A stretch of DNA of 64,000 nt, taken from contig CM063108.1 of assembly GCA_031841125.1 (NCBI GenBank), positions 55,822,122 through 55,886,121 on the forward strand, read 5' to 3'. Made by a program: the position numbers and the translations under genes. This DNA is from Acanthococcus lagerstroemiae (lineage: Eukaryota > Arthropoda > Insecta > Hemiptera > Eriococcidae). Position 1 is the stretch's first letter. Each line of letters opens with the position of its first letter. Positions 35,125 through 47,658 of the stretch are shown here, piece after piece. A model generated the notes under the pieces. It had not been told where the DNA came from and ran no database searches. It was given only the letters and a program-made list of their open reading frames with translations.

Positions 35125-35945
35125 CTATATTACAAGTTCGTGTGGCTTCAATCTCTTGACCCTTCTCGTGTCATTGCTGGTATCGAGGAACTCGATTGCA
35201 GTGATGTTCGAGTGATTGTTAAGTCGGTGCTCGTGCCTTTTCGCATAGGTTTTGATCACTTGGTCAATCTCCGGAACTTCTTGGTCTCGATGGAGAGAGT
35301 ATTCGTTACGTACCAAGGCGCGTTAGTGATTAGGCATAGGACCTTGTTTTGGAATCTGGATGACGAGTCAATTCGATTTTTTCGTTGTTCCCCAGATCTG
35401 CAGGCCACATGTCCATACGGGCTTGAGGGTCGTCTTGTAAATAAAGGGTTTATTGGTGAGCGGTACCCTATTAGCCAGCATTATTTTCGTAGTTTGATGT
35501 TCAGCTCCTCGCGCTTTTTCTTCACATAAACTTTTCAGTTCATGTGTCGATCGAGGTGCATTCCCAAGTACTTTGCTGAGTCAGATCTTGGGATCAACTT
35601 CTCGTTTGTGACTGTGGGAATGTAGCTGCAGGTGTGAAGGGTCAAATTGACCCTGGCGGATCTTCGTTCATTTATTTTGATCTTCTAATTTTGTGCCCAG
35701 TTGCGGACCTTGTCGGCTACTGATTGTAGGTCTGCCACTGCTTGATCGTGTGAGCTTTTAACCAAGAAGATGGCTATGTCGTCAGCGAATATGGCCACTT
35801 CTGTTGTTGTGGTCGCTTTGGAGGTATCAGCCGCGTATATGAGATGGAGCAGTGGCCCCAGGATGCTCCTCTGGGGAACGTTTGCTCTAATCGTCGAGTG
35901 GTTTGACAGGGCCTCATTGTACCTTTTTTACGTCCAAGAAGAACC
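35125..35945 (-). pseudogene. jockey-like LINE reverse transcriptase fragment
   Basis: Minus-strand translation gives ATTTTEVAIFADDIAIFLVK (catalytic FADD block), AVADLQSVADKVRNWAQN, KIKINERRSARVNLTLHT, SDSAKYLGMHLDRHMN and VLCLITNAPWYVTNT, the order found in jockey-clade elements. Intervening stops and frame shifts; the 142-codon plus-strand frame here is its shadow. Confidence 0.85.
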
Positions 35946-36499
35946 AGATCTTATCTTAAAATTTCGATGCCAGTCTTTTTCCGGTTAAAATACGAGCTCA
36001 GGAGAACAAAGGATATGACTCAGACGTAAGTTGAACGTTATATTGTTGAAGAAGTGTTTAAATGACGTAAAAATCTAGTCACAAACTATGCTAAATAACG
36101 GTGAACCAATTGTTTTGTATACGCTGTTTCGAGATTTTTACAGTGTTTCAACTTTTCTCGCCTGACTTATAATCCTTCTTTTTGTGGTCTATTTTTGAAA
36201 CTTGTACTTTAGTATAAGACATCAGATCAAGTGTGAAATCAAGGACAATTTATATGCCAAAACTTTTTTTTTCTTTCTTCATTCTTTATTTTTTGAATAT
36301 GGTTAAAGATATTTTGTACTTCAGAAATTAACAGAAGACAATTTCAAATTTCCTTCCGTCCAGAAATTCTCTATTTCACTTAAATCTTCTTGTACTTTTT
36401 GTTGTTGAAATATATATTTGTTTTGTACCTCAATCCACAAGACTTCAGTCTGATAACTTGTTAAAAATTAGTCTTGCGAAAGTCTCCTCCTCATACATT

Positions 36500-36695
36500 C
36501 TCTTTTGCCCTTTTGAGCATTACTTCAGAGACGCCGGGGAGGCTGCTAGGGCTTCCTTCGCCCTCTTTCCTTCTGGCCGAAAAACCGGCCTAGGTCGAAA
36601 ACTGGCGAGTTGCTACGTGGGCTCGAACCCGGGACCTTCTGATTCCGAAACCAACACGCTATCCACTCGGCCAACCAGACCCCCCTCCCCCCATA
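36500..36695 (-). mobile_element. tRNA-derived SINE, copy 2 (3' truncated)
   Basis: Minus strand: GGTCTGGTTGGCCGAGTGGA, GGTCCCGGGTTCGAGCCC, ACGTAGCAACTCGCC, then the body, lacking the last part seen in the copy at 10693-10911. Flanked by CTCATACATT (36490-36499) and CTCATACGTT (36696-36705). Confidence 0.85.
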
Positions 36696-36764
36696 CTCAT
36701 ACGTTGGTACCTTTGGTAAAACTGAACATAGACTATCTCCGGTTGGCCTGCGTCAGGATAAAGG

Positions 36765-37081
36765 CAGGGATGGACGAGATCAGATTGTCTTTTGACAATA
36801 AAGATCAAACGATCATGATCTGAGATCGCTGAAAGATTATTAGATTCGTAATCTGAATGATGGTGATATTTTTTTGAATCTCAAAATTGTCAACGCTCAT
36901 AATCTAAGATCAAACTGATGAAGATTGTGATCAGGAAAGCAAAATTATCGCGAGATCATGGTCGATCAATAATTGTTTTTTTCTCTATATTTATTATGAT
37001 TTTTTAATTTGAAACCGTGATCTTCTCGATGTTTCAAATGATCTACTGATCTTCGGACTCATGGACCTCTGTCCATCTCAG
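36765..37081. repeat. GATC-rich MITE-like repeat, copy 2
   Basis: Ends GGGATGGACGAGATC and GACCTCTGTCCATCT are approximate inverted repeats; the interior is full of ATGATC, AGATC and GATCAAA words on both strands. Confidence 0.5.
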
Positions 37082-40000
37082 GTCTTAGAATATTTATAAA
37101 TATCGCTTTCTTAGCTTGATAAATCAACATACAGGTTTTCGAAATCGCTGAACCAATTTTTGATTCGCGTGGGATTTTGAGATACCTATTGGGAAACTAT
37201 GTTTATTCTGAATTTAAATCAAGCCACTCGAGAGGGGGGGCATTGCGAATTGTTATGTTCTTAAAATACAATATGGGTGTTATTACTGATGTGTTGTAAG
37301 TCGTTGAGATTGTTTTTGATGTCAGTGTTAGCCGAACTTATGAATTTAGGCTGCTATAGAGGATCAGGACTGGCTCCGTGTAAAAGCGTGTGACATGTTA
37401 ATACGACATACTAGAATTCTTGTATAGAATAATAGATCTCCACGAGACAACCATTTTTGTGTGTCATACTGTCATAATATGAATGTCATGAATGGGAATT
37501 TGGTCGAACTAAAGGACTTCGGTGCAGAAATGTTTTTGTTTTTTTTTCTCTCTAAATTTCTAGAGTAAAATTAGGTTCCCCTCCTCCAAAAAAAGCCGTC
37601 TCGGTACATCTTTGGTTGTTGTAAATGTAAGGAAAGTTTAAATAATTACGACGATGAGAACTGCAAACAAATTTAAATTAATTAATGCAATCTTGATTTT
37701 ACATAATTAAACAAGTTAATGGCATCTACGATCAGTGACCTCATCTGGATCGTGACGTCATCTAGAGGACAAAATTGAGTGGCTCAGTAAACTTCGTAAC
37801 TTTGTTGACTTAGGAATCGAAGATTGATTTCAAACATTTGAGGTGTATTCGGTAGCTGAGGAAGTAGATTTGTGAAATTTTGAACTTAGATAACTAATTG
37901 TCCATAATACACTGGAATTTCGCGAATTTCCAACAAAAATTTCGTGCAGTTTCCGCAGTTTTTTTTCAATCATTGTTTTAAATTTTCCGAACTTGACCAG
38001 GGTTACAAATATCAGGGAGCATCATTCTTTGTTTTTAGTAGTCTCAAGTTTCGTTGGCTGGCGTGACTATTCTATCTCATCATTGTATTTATCAAAACCT
38101 TTTGTATCGTATGTTGAATATGATTTACCGAACTGTGTTTTTTCACGTCTTCTATCACAGAATTAAAAATGAATGCATCCATTTTGCGATATGCACGTAT
38201 CGTATGTTATTTTCGAATCGTAATTATACTAATGAACGGCCACGTGATTAAAACGGTGCAATATATTCTCTTTTCACCTCATTATCCAGTTTCTGCTGTA
38301 GGTACTCCAAATTTCTCTTTGTTTAAGAAATGAAAACAATCGATGGAAAAAACTTGATACTTGATTTGAATGCTTGGGTTGATTCAGCTTCATTAAAAAT
38401 GGGACTGCAGAACAGCGTGAAGATATAATTGTAGCAATTGCAAATCTCTGTTAAGGCAGGCACGAAGTAAGGTTTTATCTACCAATGAGGATACGTTGAA
38501 CCAAAATACTGTTAATTTTTCGAAATAGATATGGAACATGTCGCTGTCGACCTCTCGGGCTAATTTTATTCGAGATAGATGGGTGTTTCGAGGCCATAGG
38601 TGCCGGAAAAGCATGCGATATCCGACTCCCTCTTCCCCGTTTAAAAATAGTAGGGAGCAATGCCCTCAAACATTCGTTTCCCGATCTTCTGATCATAAAA
38701 CTAAAGAATGTGTTGTGATAAGAAATTATTGTTCGACGGACTCTACCCACCTTGACTTCTAGTTCAAGTCTCATCCTGCTGCAGTGGTGTAAACAATACA
38801 GCGAATAACTTAGTCGATGTTATTAGTCGGGTTTTGTCTTTCTACGAACCGTTAGCTCATTTGATTGCAAGCCTTTTTTTGATTCAAAAAAGCTCATTTA
38901 CTTGGGACACGATTCGATGAACTCGATTTCAATTCGATTTACAGCGTCTGTCAACTAACACTCGTATGTATAATTACACCAACCAATTGAATCATTCAAG
39001 TTGCCACTTGAGCTCGCACTTAGCAATTGCACATTCGCAGCTATATAGCTCTGCATTCATTTTTCCAGATACCGGATTTGATGTTATTGATTTTTCTACG
39101 TTAGATCTCTCTTGAACTAATGTAAACTAATGTACGACTTTCCCTATCGTAAGTGTTTCGACTTCGTTTTGAGGCGCCGTATCCGATGTCTGACACCGGC
39201 GGTCGCGGTCTCTGACCCGCGACTGTCCTGGGCAGGTTAGTCAGGGTAGTTTGCCGTTGCTTTCCCCGCGGTTTTCTTGCATTAGAGTGTTCCTTCTCTG
39301 TGCCGAAGAGTGCAGCTGCAGTTTGCTTACTAGTCATGTGTTTCACGCTGTTGAATAAGCTGCCCACGATATGCACACACAATACCAATCTTTCTGAACT
39401 GATGGTAACACTTGCGATTGTAATGTCTTGTTCGAGTGAACCGGGGGTTACAGGACGCGCTGTGTCTCCACCTTATTTGATGATCATCGGGAAATCGGTC
39501 ACACGCGAACACAGGATGTTGAAATTATCGGGATGTCCGTGAAACAGGTACGGACATCGGTAACCAGCTCGAATCAGTTCGAAGTCTTCACGATGTACAA
39601 GTATCAGAAACGTATTGGAGAATTCAAGTAACTTTATAGCCGACCTGAATGGTGTGGTATACGGTAGTTATCACGAACCATGCGATTTGAGATGCACCGA
39701 CAAAGAACTCCTGATAACAGGGTGATTCGTGAAGTGCTTCTTTTTTTGCGAAATCCGGTTGAGATGAGACAGACATCGTCAAGAACTAGAATATCTTATT
39801 TCGTTTGAGCTTAATAATAATGTTTCCTGCCATTAAATAGGGGCTGGGGTGTACCACCAACTTTAGAGAGTTTCAAAATGGAAACATATTGATAAAAGCA
39901 TCGAAATAGGGGTATTTTGGGTCGATGAGTTCGAAAATGCAATATTAGATTTTCGGTATTTACTAAAAAGAAAATGGAAATTCTGGGACTCAGTGAAGAA

Positions 40001-40529
40001 AATTGAGCTGGAAGCTTTTTAGTTTCTTCCTTTTCATTTGAAATTCATCACATTTTATTCGGTTATTCGGGCTTTTTCGGTTCTCTTCCTTTCCAAAAAC
40101 ATGATTTTCGAGTTAACCGTGCTTATAAGGCCTGTTTTATTAATAGAAGTGTACAGGTTCATGTTGAAGTCCCCCCCCCCCCCAATATTTATAACACTTC
40201 CAGGTTAGTTACCAGAAGTATCCAAAACTTTTTTTTTCCCCATGTAAAATTTGATGTTTATCGACACTATTTCCTTTATTTTTCTGTAAAATTAATAAGA
40301 AACGAGTTACAAGTAAAAGATTGAATTAAATGCAGTTTTTCCAAGACGACAGCGAAAGCCATCGTAAGCAACAGAACTCTGATATAATATCTATTTGCAT
40401 AACCCAGTGAACTAATGTATCTGATCTCATTGAGATTTGCATTTTCCCACACTTTCATCTACCTTGCCACAAATAAGCAGTTTTCATAGTTCATTTGCAG
40501 TGACCAGTGGTTGGAGTACTGACAAATCG
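37082..40529. other. intronic DNA without recognised genes
   Basis: No mobile-element protein motif recognised. Minus-strand frames at 38475-38774 and 39101-39388 have no motif I know. 39100-39640 is relatively GC-rich (ACACCGGCGGTCGCGG, CCGCGACTGTCC) and lacks visible repeats; a poly-C run lies near 40170. Confidence 0.45.
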
Positions 40530-41474
40530 CAGGGTTGCCACATGGTCATTTTTTCAATCTTACGTCACTTTTGGTCATTAAAAAAAAATGGTCATTAGGT
40601 CATCTTTTTCATTTTCCTCGTCCAAAGCTCAAACTAATATTGTGACCAAACTTCTGAACTCTCAGATGGAAATTCAGGTCCCATCTACATTATAAACTGC
40701 TTAGCAGCCCTGAAGACGGAAAATTCGACTTTGTGGAAATGTTTTCCTTAATTTCGGCACTTTGGTCCCAGGTACAATAGGGTAATGTACCTGGGAACGG
40801 GGCATATTGTACCTAGGAACAAATATAAAAACAAATGAAGACCTGACATAGGAAGTATTCTAAGTCCATTTTTTCAAATTTTTCAGGAGAGCATTTATTT
40901 TGATTATTTCTTGACTCGCATTAGGTAGATTGTCCTGAGGTAGCCTATTTAACAGATTAGATTACTACTTACTGTTAGAAAATAAAAAAATAGAAAAAGT
41001 TCATATTTTTGACCAAAATTTAATCATAATAAAATATTGGAAAAACTTTATGTATGTATATACTATGTTTTTATGAATATTATTCATTACTTAAGGATAG
41101 TTTTGTAAGAAGAATGGTATTTTAAATTTAGATATGGCAGCATATTTTGAAGATTTTGTTTTTTTTTCTTTAATGAGTGGGAGTCGGACCAGTTTCTTGT
41201 GCCGTAAGGAGAGTACATACGGTAACGCTATCTTTCGGACAATACCGTAAGTTCGGAAATTTCTTGTCGTGAGTTAGACTACTTTCTATGCATTGGCGTT
41301 AGTTCGAAGAGCTGGTTTCAGTCGAAACATGGGTTTCCATTTTGGTGGCACTTAGACTACTTTCTGTCAGGTCTTCAATTATTTTGTTTACAGGAGGCTA
41401 TAACTCTTGAAATCTTAGTCATGTTTAGATCACTTTTTCAATTTTCTTGAGGAAAAGTTTGAGTGGCCACCCTG
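40530..41474. mobile_element. candidate hAT-derived element with CAGGGTTGCCAC ends
   Basis: CAGGGTTGCCACATGG at the left and GAGTGGCCACCCTG at the right form an approximate inverted pair of the CAGGGTGGCCAC type also seen at 62049-62775. The interior has GGTCATTA words and no coding trace. No matching 8 bp flanks, so the two ends might belong to different copies. Confidence 0.4.
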
Positions 41475-41564
41475 TTATCGGAATTTGATCTTGTTCTCAA
41501 AAAATTCTGACCATTCGGTCTGAGTGTCCTCGATCCGGAGCACGATACTGATCATTTTTCATTT

Positions 41565-41955
41565 AGGTACCCGCGTTGGTCACGAATCACGCACTCTGTG
41601 AAATCGTTCGTTTGTTCTCTTCCTCATTCGCGTTTTCATTTCGGGTTCGGTTCATTCACCGATTCCAGACTGTACACATTGGTTCCGGTTGCTAACCGTG
41701 GTCGATCCTCATCGTCGGTATACCGATCAACAAACAGACCAGAACATCTCATTCATGGCCAACATCAGCTACGCTGAAATATTATCACAGAAACCTCTGG
41801 CTCGACACTCCTGCCAGCCGAGATTGCAACAGCTGCATACCGTCTCTTTAAAAATTACACCGCCCACACTGCTTGATCATCTGTACTAGGGTATCCCTTA
41901 TTTTAACAAGATTTACAGTTAACTGTGAATAATACTGGTTTTGCCCAATAAAACT
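41565..41955 (+). other. possible small transcribed unit or retroelement 5' end
   Basis: A relatively GC-balanced stretch with an ATG at 41755 opening a 44-codon frame, MANISYAEILSQKPLARHSC onward, ending TAG at 41887, then AATAAA at 41948. The peptide start resembles the opening of some LINE ORF1 proteins, but I cannot assign it. It could be a retrocopy or chance. Confidence 0.25.
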
Positions 41956-42034
41956 CATGTTTCTTTTGCCTCATGTCTACTTACATTACTGCTGATTCTT
42001 GACAAAGGAAGTATTTTTGGAGGGGATTTTCATT

Positions 42035-42340
42035 TTAACTCATGATTTTTGAGAAAAATGCACTGAAACGGTATTCCTCCATATACTTCTCTTTTGAACT
42101 TCCTACCAAGTTGTTTGGCTGTGACGTCACTGTATCGTTATTTCTGAAACGATCAATTCGATCTTGAAGAAAATTGTGGATGAAATAGAACGTATTTCCA
42201 CGTAGCCCCGTTTCTTGAACTGTTTGCTGAACTGATGTTGGACGAATGCGATCAAAGGCTTTTTCGATATCAAAGAAGACACCAGTTGAAGAGCTCGATT
42301 CTAAAAAGTGCTTAGTCCAGCACGACTGTTTCCCAAACAT
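42035..42340 (-). pseudogene. LINE reverse transcriptase fragment (jockey-like)
   Basis: A 101-codon minus-strand frame with GVFFDIEKAFDRIRPTSVQQ and GLRGNTFYFIHNFLQDR, the RT block around the first catalytic aspartate (FxDxxKAFDR). The frame ends before the FADD block. No endonuclease part is adjacent. Confidence 0.82.
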
Positions 42341-43884
42341 GAAACTAAACTGGGTCTAAGCACTTCTTGAAAACGGGTTCCGAACACGCGAGATCTTTGA
42401 ACACATATACAGTTATCGATTAAGTACTTTTTACTATTCTGAGATGTCACATTTCCACATTTGACCAACAGATGTCGCTAAAATCGCAAAGCACTTTTTG
42501 GAATCGAGCTTTTCAAATTGTGTATTGATTTTGAGCAAAGCCAACCTTGATTTCTTTTGATAGGTGTACTTGGCTGTTGATGGTTAATTTTGGTTTGAAG
42601 CCGCCCTGAAACTTGTCCGTCTGTCCTGTTTCAGCCAACTTGACATGTAGACGTTACAGATTTTGGATTCTTATTGATGTGAAGAATACTTTACTGTTTA
42701 AGTAACAGTGTTGGTTAAATTGTTTCGCCCTGTATTTTCTATTCTGATTATTTTCATTTGTTAATGTCGTTTTTCCCTGTGTTTTGTGTGTTTGGAATGT
42801 TTGTTGAATCACGTTGGTGGTCGGTTTGACTGTTTCCCAAACAGCGCTTCGTTGTCTTTCAGAGTCTGTGATCCATTCAGTTATACCTCGAAGAAAAGAC
42901 GGACTCTTAGTGTTTTTATACCATTGAAATTTTGTTCACTTAAGAGACGTTTTGTATAATGCTACATGAGTGTTTTACCTTGTTTTCTAAGATCTTCTAT
43001 CTTCGGAAAACGTGTTCAACGTTGTTGCCAAATATTGTGCTGTTTTTAATAATTGATGCGGGAAGTGTGAGAATTTTCTGTGTTCCATTTATCGGTATAC
43101 CTACGTTACCTTCTCGTGTTACCCTCCGATAGTGAACTTATGAAGGAAATACCCACCGTTTTTCTAGCGAAGTACACATAGCTACATACGTCATGAATTT
43201 CGTGTTTTCGTAATTATAGCCAGTTTATTGGAGTTCGAATAAAAAAAGAGCTGTTAGGCGAAATCGTTTGGATTTTCACGTATACACGTATTCAAGGTGA
43301 TCCTGTTTACAGTAGTGCTAACTGTACGCTATAATATGGCCGAAGTTGTTCGTAGATATCGTCGATATCTACAGAGGGCGTTGACTATATTATATGTATA
43401 CCCACATTCGACTTGAATTCTCGATGGTATTACCAGCTGATGACAGAAAATAACGCGATTAAAGAGCTACTGAAAGGGAAGCTTTTTTCTTTTGTCATCT
43501 CTTGTCATCAGGCTAAGTGAATCCGTGTAACCGACGCCATATGCGTACTTTAATTCGCATTACATTTAATGATGGCGCGCGTTCATGCGTATGGAGGTGT
43601 AGAACAATTATTATTATATCATTTGGCGCAGTGGAAAATATAAACTTCAGCGGGCCAGCTTTTCCATCGCTCGTTTGTGGATGTGCGTGAACGTGTTAAC
43701 CATCAGCGTAGAATGCACTTCCATTAAGTAACTCCGTGCTTGTCTCATTTCGTTTCGCCTCTCCGTGACGTATTCTACGAAAGGTCATAAATACGCCGGC
43801 TAATTGAAACGCCACGAGTATACGATGTCCGGCCATGTCGGGTCAACGTGTTCCGATTTAATTTCACATTTACAGAGATTTCAG

Positions 43885-44355
43885 TTTCGAAAGTGTAAAG
43901 CTAGTCGAGCAGATGGTGTATTTGAAAGCGTAATAATTTCCGGGGCCTAACCCTCCCTCCTCTACAGAGTATCTACCGGTCTCCCAAAAGTCTTTCGATT
44001 TCGGACGTATGCGGTCAAGCAGGTAATGCTTTTGAAAGTGTACTAATTTCTGTGAGTTTAACACCCCCATAGGTTGTCTACCGGTCCCTCGATCTGCCAG
44101 AAGTCCCCCGGTTTCGAAAGTATGAGGCTGGTCAAGCAGATAGTATGTATTTGAGAGCGTAATGATTTCTGGGGATTGAATCCTCCTCTCCACAGAGTGT
44201 GTACTGGTCCCCAGCAGTCCCCCGATTTCGTAAGTATACAGTCAAGTAGATTGTGCATTTGAAAGTGTACTAATTTCGGGGGGATGGGGGTTAACATTTC
44301 CACTCCACTGGTCTCCTAAGTCCTCCAAAAGCCCCTCGGTTTCGAAAGTATGAGG
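43885..44355. repeat. tandem repeat, unit about 114 bp, about four copies
   Basis: The word TTTCG(A/G)AAGT-like recurs at 43885, 43999, 44112, 44226 and 44340, spacing 113-114 bp. Each unit holds GTCAAGCAGAT-like, TTTGAAAGTGTACTAATTTC and TACCGGTC-like sub-motifs in the same order. Units differ from one another at many positions, so the array is old. Frames of 81-107 codons on the minus strand follow the repeat. Confidence 0.88.
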
Positions 44356-44689
44356 GAAAGTCAGGTACGATGGGACCAAAATCAGTTTCTGTCTTAGGCG
44401 CCCAGACCAAGTGAGCTAGGAAGGTGAAACTCTCCAACCTCGTACTTTAGTATTTTCCTTTAAAAAAAAGAGGGCCTTTTATAGCACCTCCTCATTTCGT
44501 ACTTTGTCACAATTTTGATTTAACCTTCTCACACATGTAGTCGACTCAGAGAAGACTGGCAAATGATTCGGTGCCGTTTTAGTACGCGATCTGTCGGTTG
44601 CCATGATCTGGATTACACATGGTGAATGTGATCTAGTGTCATACAGCCGAAATGTTTAATCATATCAGTGTAAAAATTTTACACGAATA

Positions 44690-45010
44690 AACGTGAATCA
44701 CGGTAGAACGAGAATACGAATGAGTAATACAATCAGAGTACCATTGACGGGTACTTGGGTACTGACCGGGTGTCTCACATCGAAGGGGTTTGCACACGCC
44801 ACGGTAAATCATCAACAAAACTATGTCTGGGCATCACATGATAAGAAAAGAAAACGAGGTCGCCCCAGCCCGTTGGCGTTGATGATATTGCCACAAACGT
44901 AGGTACAGGATGGATTGGGGTTGCCCAGGATAGAGAAAGATGGAAGTGGGTGAGACTGATGCCCAAATGTGGGCGGGTTAACGAACGCCAAGTTAGCCGC
45001 TGACCCAGAT
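44690..45010 (+). pseudogene. LINE C-terminal tail fragment
   Basis: In shifting frames: KKRKRGRP then VDDIATNVGTGWIGVAQDRE and RWKWVRLMP, the typical end of a LINE RT protein (RGRP...WxDDI...W...AQDRxxW). Confidence 0.7.
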
Positions 45011-45734
45011 TGTAAATAAAAATAACCGATGAAATGATACCATACAGTGTACACGTGCTTCGATTTCAACCCCGAAAGGAAGGTTCAAAATAACTTGACA
45101 CTGCTACAGACCCACGCAGGCCTTGGCGCTAAAGTGAAAATTTCGGACAGTATCTACTCTTGAACGCAACGATTGCGAAATCCGTAGCTGAAATTCTGAT
45201 ATTATAATATTGTCCGCGATGACGAAATAAGCTCCAGTTCGTGCATGAGCCAACTTGGACCATTCGGGGAGGAGTAAAGGCCAAAATGTTGTGGTGGAAA
45301 TGGCGTAGTTCAACAGTGTTTGCAAGTGACCTTTCTTTTTTCATTTTGAGTGCCCGGCGCCTAAGCCCGTCTCCCGCACCTAGCTACCGGAATTGCCTTG
45401 CGGAATTCCATCGGCTCAGGGGGCGTGTGCAATAATTGACCTTCTCTTCTTCAGACACTAAGGTTGGTGATCCACAGTGCAACGCTAACCCTTGAAACGG
45501 CTGATTGGAAAAGCTGAACTGATGAACACCTGAACTACCGTCGAAGTTCCTTATCCACGAGTTCTATCCTCCGCCGATGGAACATTTTCCCCGCTATCTT
45601 TCCTTCTATCAGCAGTTCTAAAAGCTACTATCTTTCACCATGTAAGATTATGACCGAGATAGCATAGCTTTCTTTCCTTGATCGAGCGCAGTACTTCTGT
45701 TACATTATTCTTCTTAAAATTTCGCTGTTTGTTG

Positions 45735-46000
45735 TTTTCTACATCCTTTCCATCCTCAAGATCCGGTGACATACATAAATCTCCAAAATCTCAATCCTTT
45801 TTTCTGTATACGAATCCAACGTCCATGATACAGGACTGAGAGGATATTGCATCTCATCATTCTCAGGCTTAGCTTTGCAGAATTCTTGTCTGATGAACCA
45901 ATTGCATATCTTTATAAAGGCGGTTTGAGCTTGTTCTATTCGTGATCGAACTTCTCTTTGAGTACGGCGCCGAGGCATTTTATTAAAACTCTCTGACATA
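45735..46000 (-). pseudogene. LINE RT thumb fragment
   Basis: Minus-strand frame with RRRTQREVRSRIEQAQTAFI and, further, SYTEKRIEILEIYVCHRILR, matching the segment EVRSRIxxAxxAF...RIEAFEMWxYRRIL of insect LINEs. The intervening catalytic neighbours are absent. Confidence 0.75.
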
Positions 46001-46629
46001 CGTAGCCGATTCAGAAAGAACTGGCCGATGATTCTGTATACCTGTGATATGGAGTATTACTTGAAGGTAATTTCCGACTATATTGCCTACCTGGAAGCCT
46101 AACCTTAAAAGAAACTTGGCTGAAAGTAAAAAAATGTATTTCTTCAATTCCTACTAGGCTTTTTTAGGAAAAGGAAGAGAATTCATATGACTGACTGAGC
46201 GAACTCAGTCCCCGGTTTACCATTATAAAGAAATTATTCGTTCAAAGTTGCTAGGATGTCAGATGGGTCAGTTAATTGGAGAAAACAATGGAAAACTGAG
46301 CCTTGTGGGTTACGTTTTTAAAATCGAAGGGTACAGGGAAAGAAGCAGGTAAATCATTTGTGTGCGGAAACGAGAAAAATGAAAAACAATTTGTGTACAT
46401 ACGTGCTTCTTTACTTGTACGTGAAATTTGAGACCCATTTTTCTGGAGTGCGATCTTTGAAATCCTGCTATGAATAGCAGCGATAGACGACGTTGTTATG
46501 CTATTTTCCTGATATCTGTCTATGTGTCTATCCCTTCTTTTCTTATACGTAACCGAAGTTCAATGATAGGGAACCATGATTGCTGGCATAGCAGGATTTC
46601 AGTGATTTCACTCCAGGATTGTCACATCC

Positions 46630-47010
46630 TTTCTGGTATCCAGGAACGTACCAAAGAGTTTTGCGGGGGGGAGGGGGTAAAAATTGCGAAAGTCCCAATG
46701 GACTCGACTGAGAGTTCCTAAGTGTCATAGCAAAAAAAAAGACTTTTGACCCGTTGGATTTTTCCAACTGACTCAACTCCAAATTCCCAAGTATCAATGC
46801 AGAAGGAGAAAAATCGTTCAACTTGTTGGGTTTTCCCAACTTCTCAACTCAATTTTCAAGTATTAAAAAAAAAAAAAAAGAAACTTCAACTTGTTGGATT
46901 TTCCCAACTCGCCTAACTGAAATGGTAAATTTTCCCAATTGCGGAGTGAAAAATTCCTACAGGGGGGTAAGTTGCCCCCCCCCTCTATCGGTACGTCTCT
47001 GCAGGTATCC
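46630..47010 (+). repeat. dispersed repeat with internal CTGACTCAACTC units, copy 2
   Basis: Opposite orientation to 18716-18965. Four diverged internal units with GTTGGATTTTCCCAACT and CTCAACTC, an A run, flanked on both sides by G- or C-rich runs and by GGAACGTACC and GGTACGTCTCTGCAG, which resemble inverted ends. Confidence 0.65.
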
Positions 47011-47658
47011 TACATAGCTCAGCTACTTCTACTCAGTAAAAGTGAATTCCGCGGTGTAAAATAACTGGTATGAATATGGATTTTCATTTTACCTCTTTGC
47101 AGTTGTCCAGTGTGTTTTTTTTTCTGTCCATTCCGGAGTTTGTTCATGTGAAGATCTTCGATGGATATTATCGCCTTTTGGACCCCTTTCTTTCCCCTTC
47201 ACATTTGGCGAATTATTCGTGGCTTGTTCATCTCGCCACGGTTATTCTTTACAATCTGGTCGAGTGTATCAGCTGGGTAAAATGGCGTAGTTTTTGATCG
47301 GCGTGATAAGGCAGCCGTCGGTACTTCGTTTTCCATTGTCGGCGAGAATATTCGCGGTATTCGGTAAGGTTTTGGCTTGACCGAGAGCCGAAGGGGAATT
47401 TGCATGCCTTCATTAGCAATTCAGCCATGTCGGATTCGAAATACCGCTGGAAATACCACGTGCCAGTGATGGTTATCGATACGATGCCTTTGGCTGTCAG
47501 TGAACCCGATGGTGCATCGCGTTCGAGGGAAAAGGAGCCGAACAGAATACAAACTGAGCTTCATCGCGTTATTTATTAATATCGGATACGCCGACTGGCA
47601 CACACGAAAGAAAATGTGCATCTCCCGGATTTTCATATTCGAATTTCGATTTTTGCAG

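Larger units (their letters stand above)
20203..47658 (+). other. numb: numb intron 1 (about 27.5 kb)
   Basis: Donor GTACGT at 20203 and acceptor TTTTTGCAG ending at 47658. The intron contains the nested tRNA-Asn gene, hAT, LINE, SINE and MITE remnants and a 114 bp tandem array listed separately. Stretches without recognisable elements or genes are about 22.1-22.7, 24.2-27.0, 27.6-28.2, 33.5-35.1, 37.1-40.5, 42.4-43.8 and 46.0-46.6 kb. Segments around 33.6-34.2, 38.5-39.6 and 47.0-47.6 kb have more balanced base composition and no visible repeat structure; they are the best places to look for enhancers or alternative first exons. Confidence 0.85.

Noticed and set aside
35101..35529. 142-codon plus-strand open frame
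   Set aside because: Complement of the jockey-like RT fragment, whose FADD block and YLG-x-HLD motif are on the minus strand.
36500..36695. Functional tRNA on the minus strand
   Set aside because: The tRNA-like head is followed by a shared body, flanked by target duplications and repeated elsewhere: it is a SINE.
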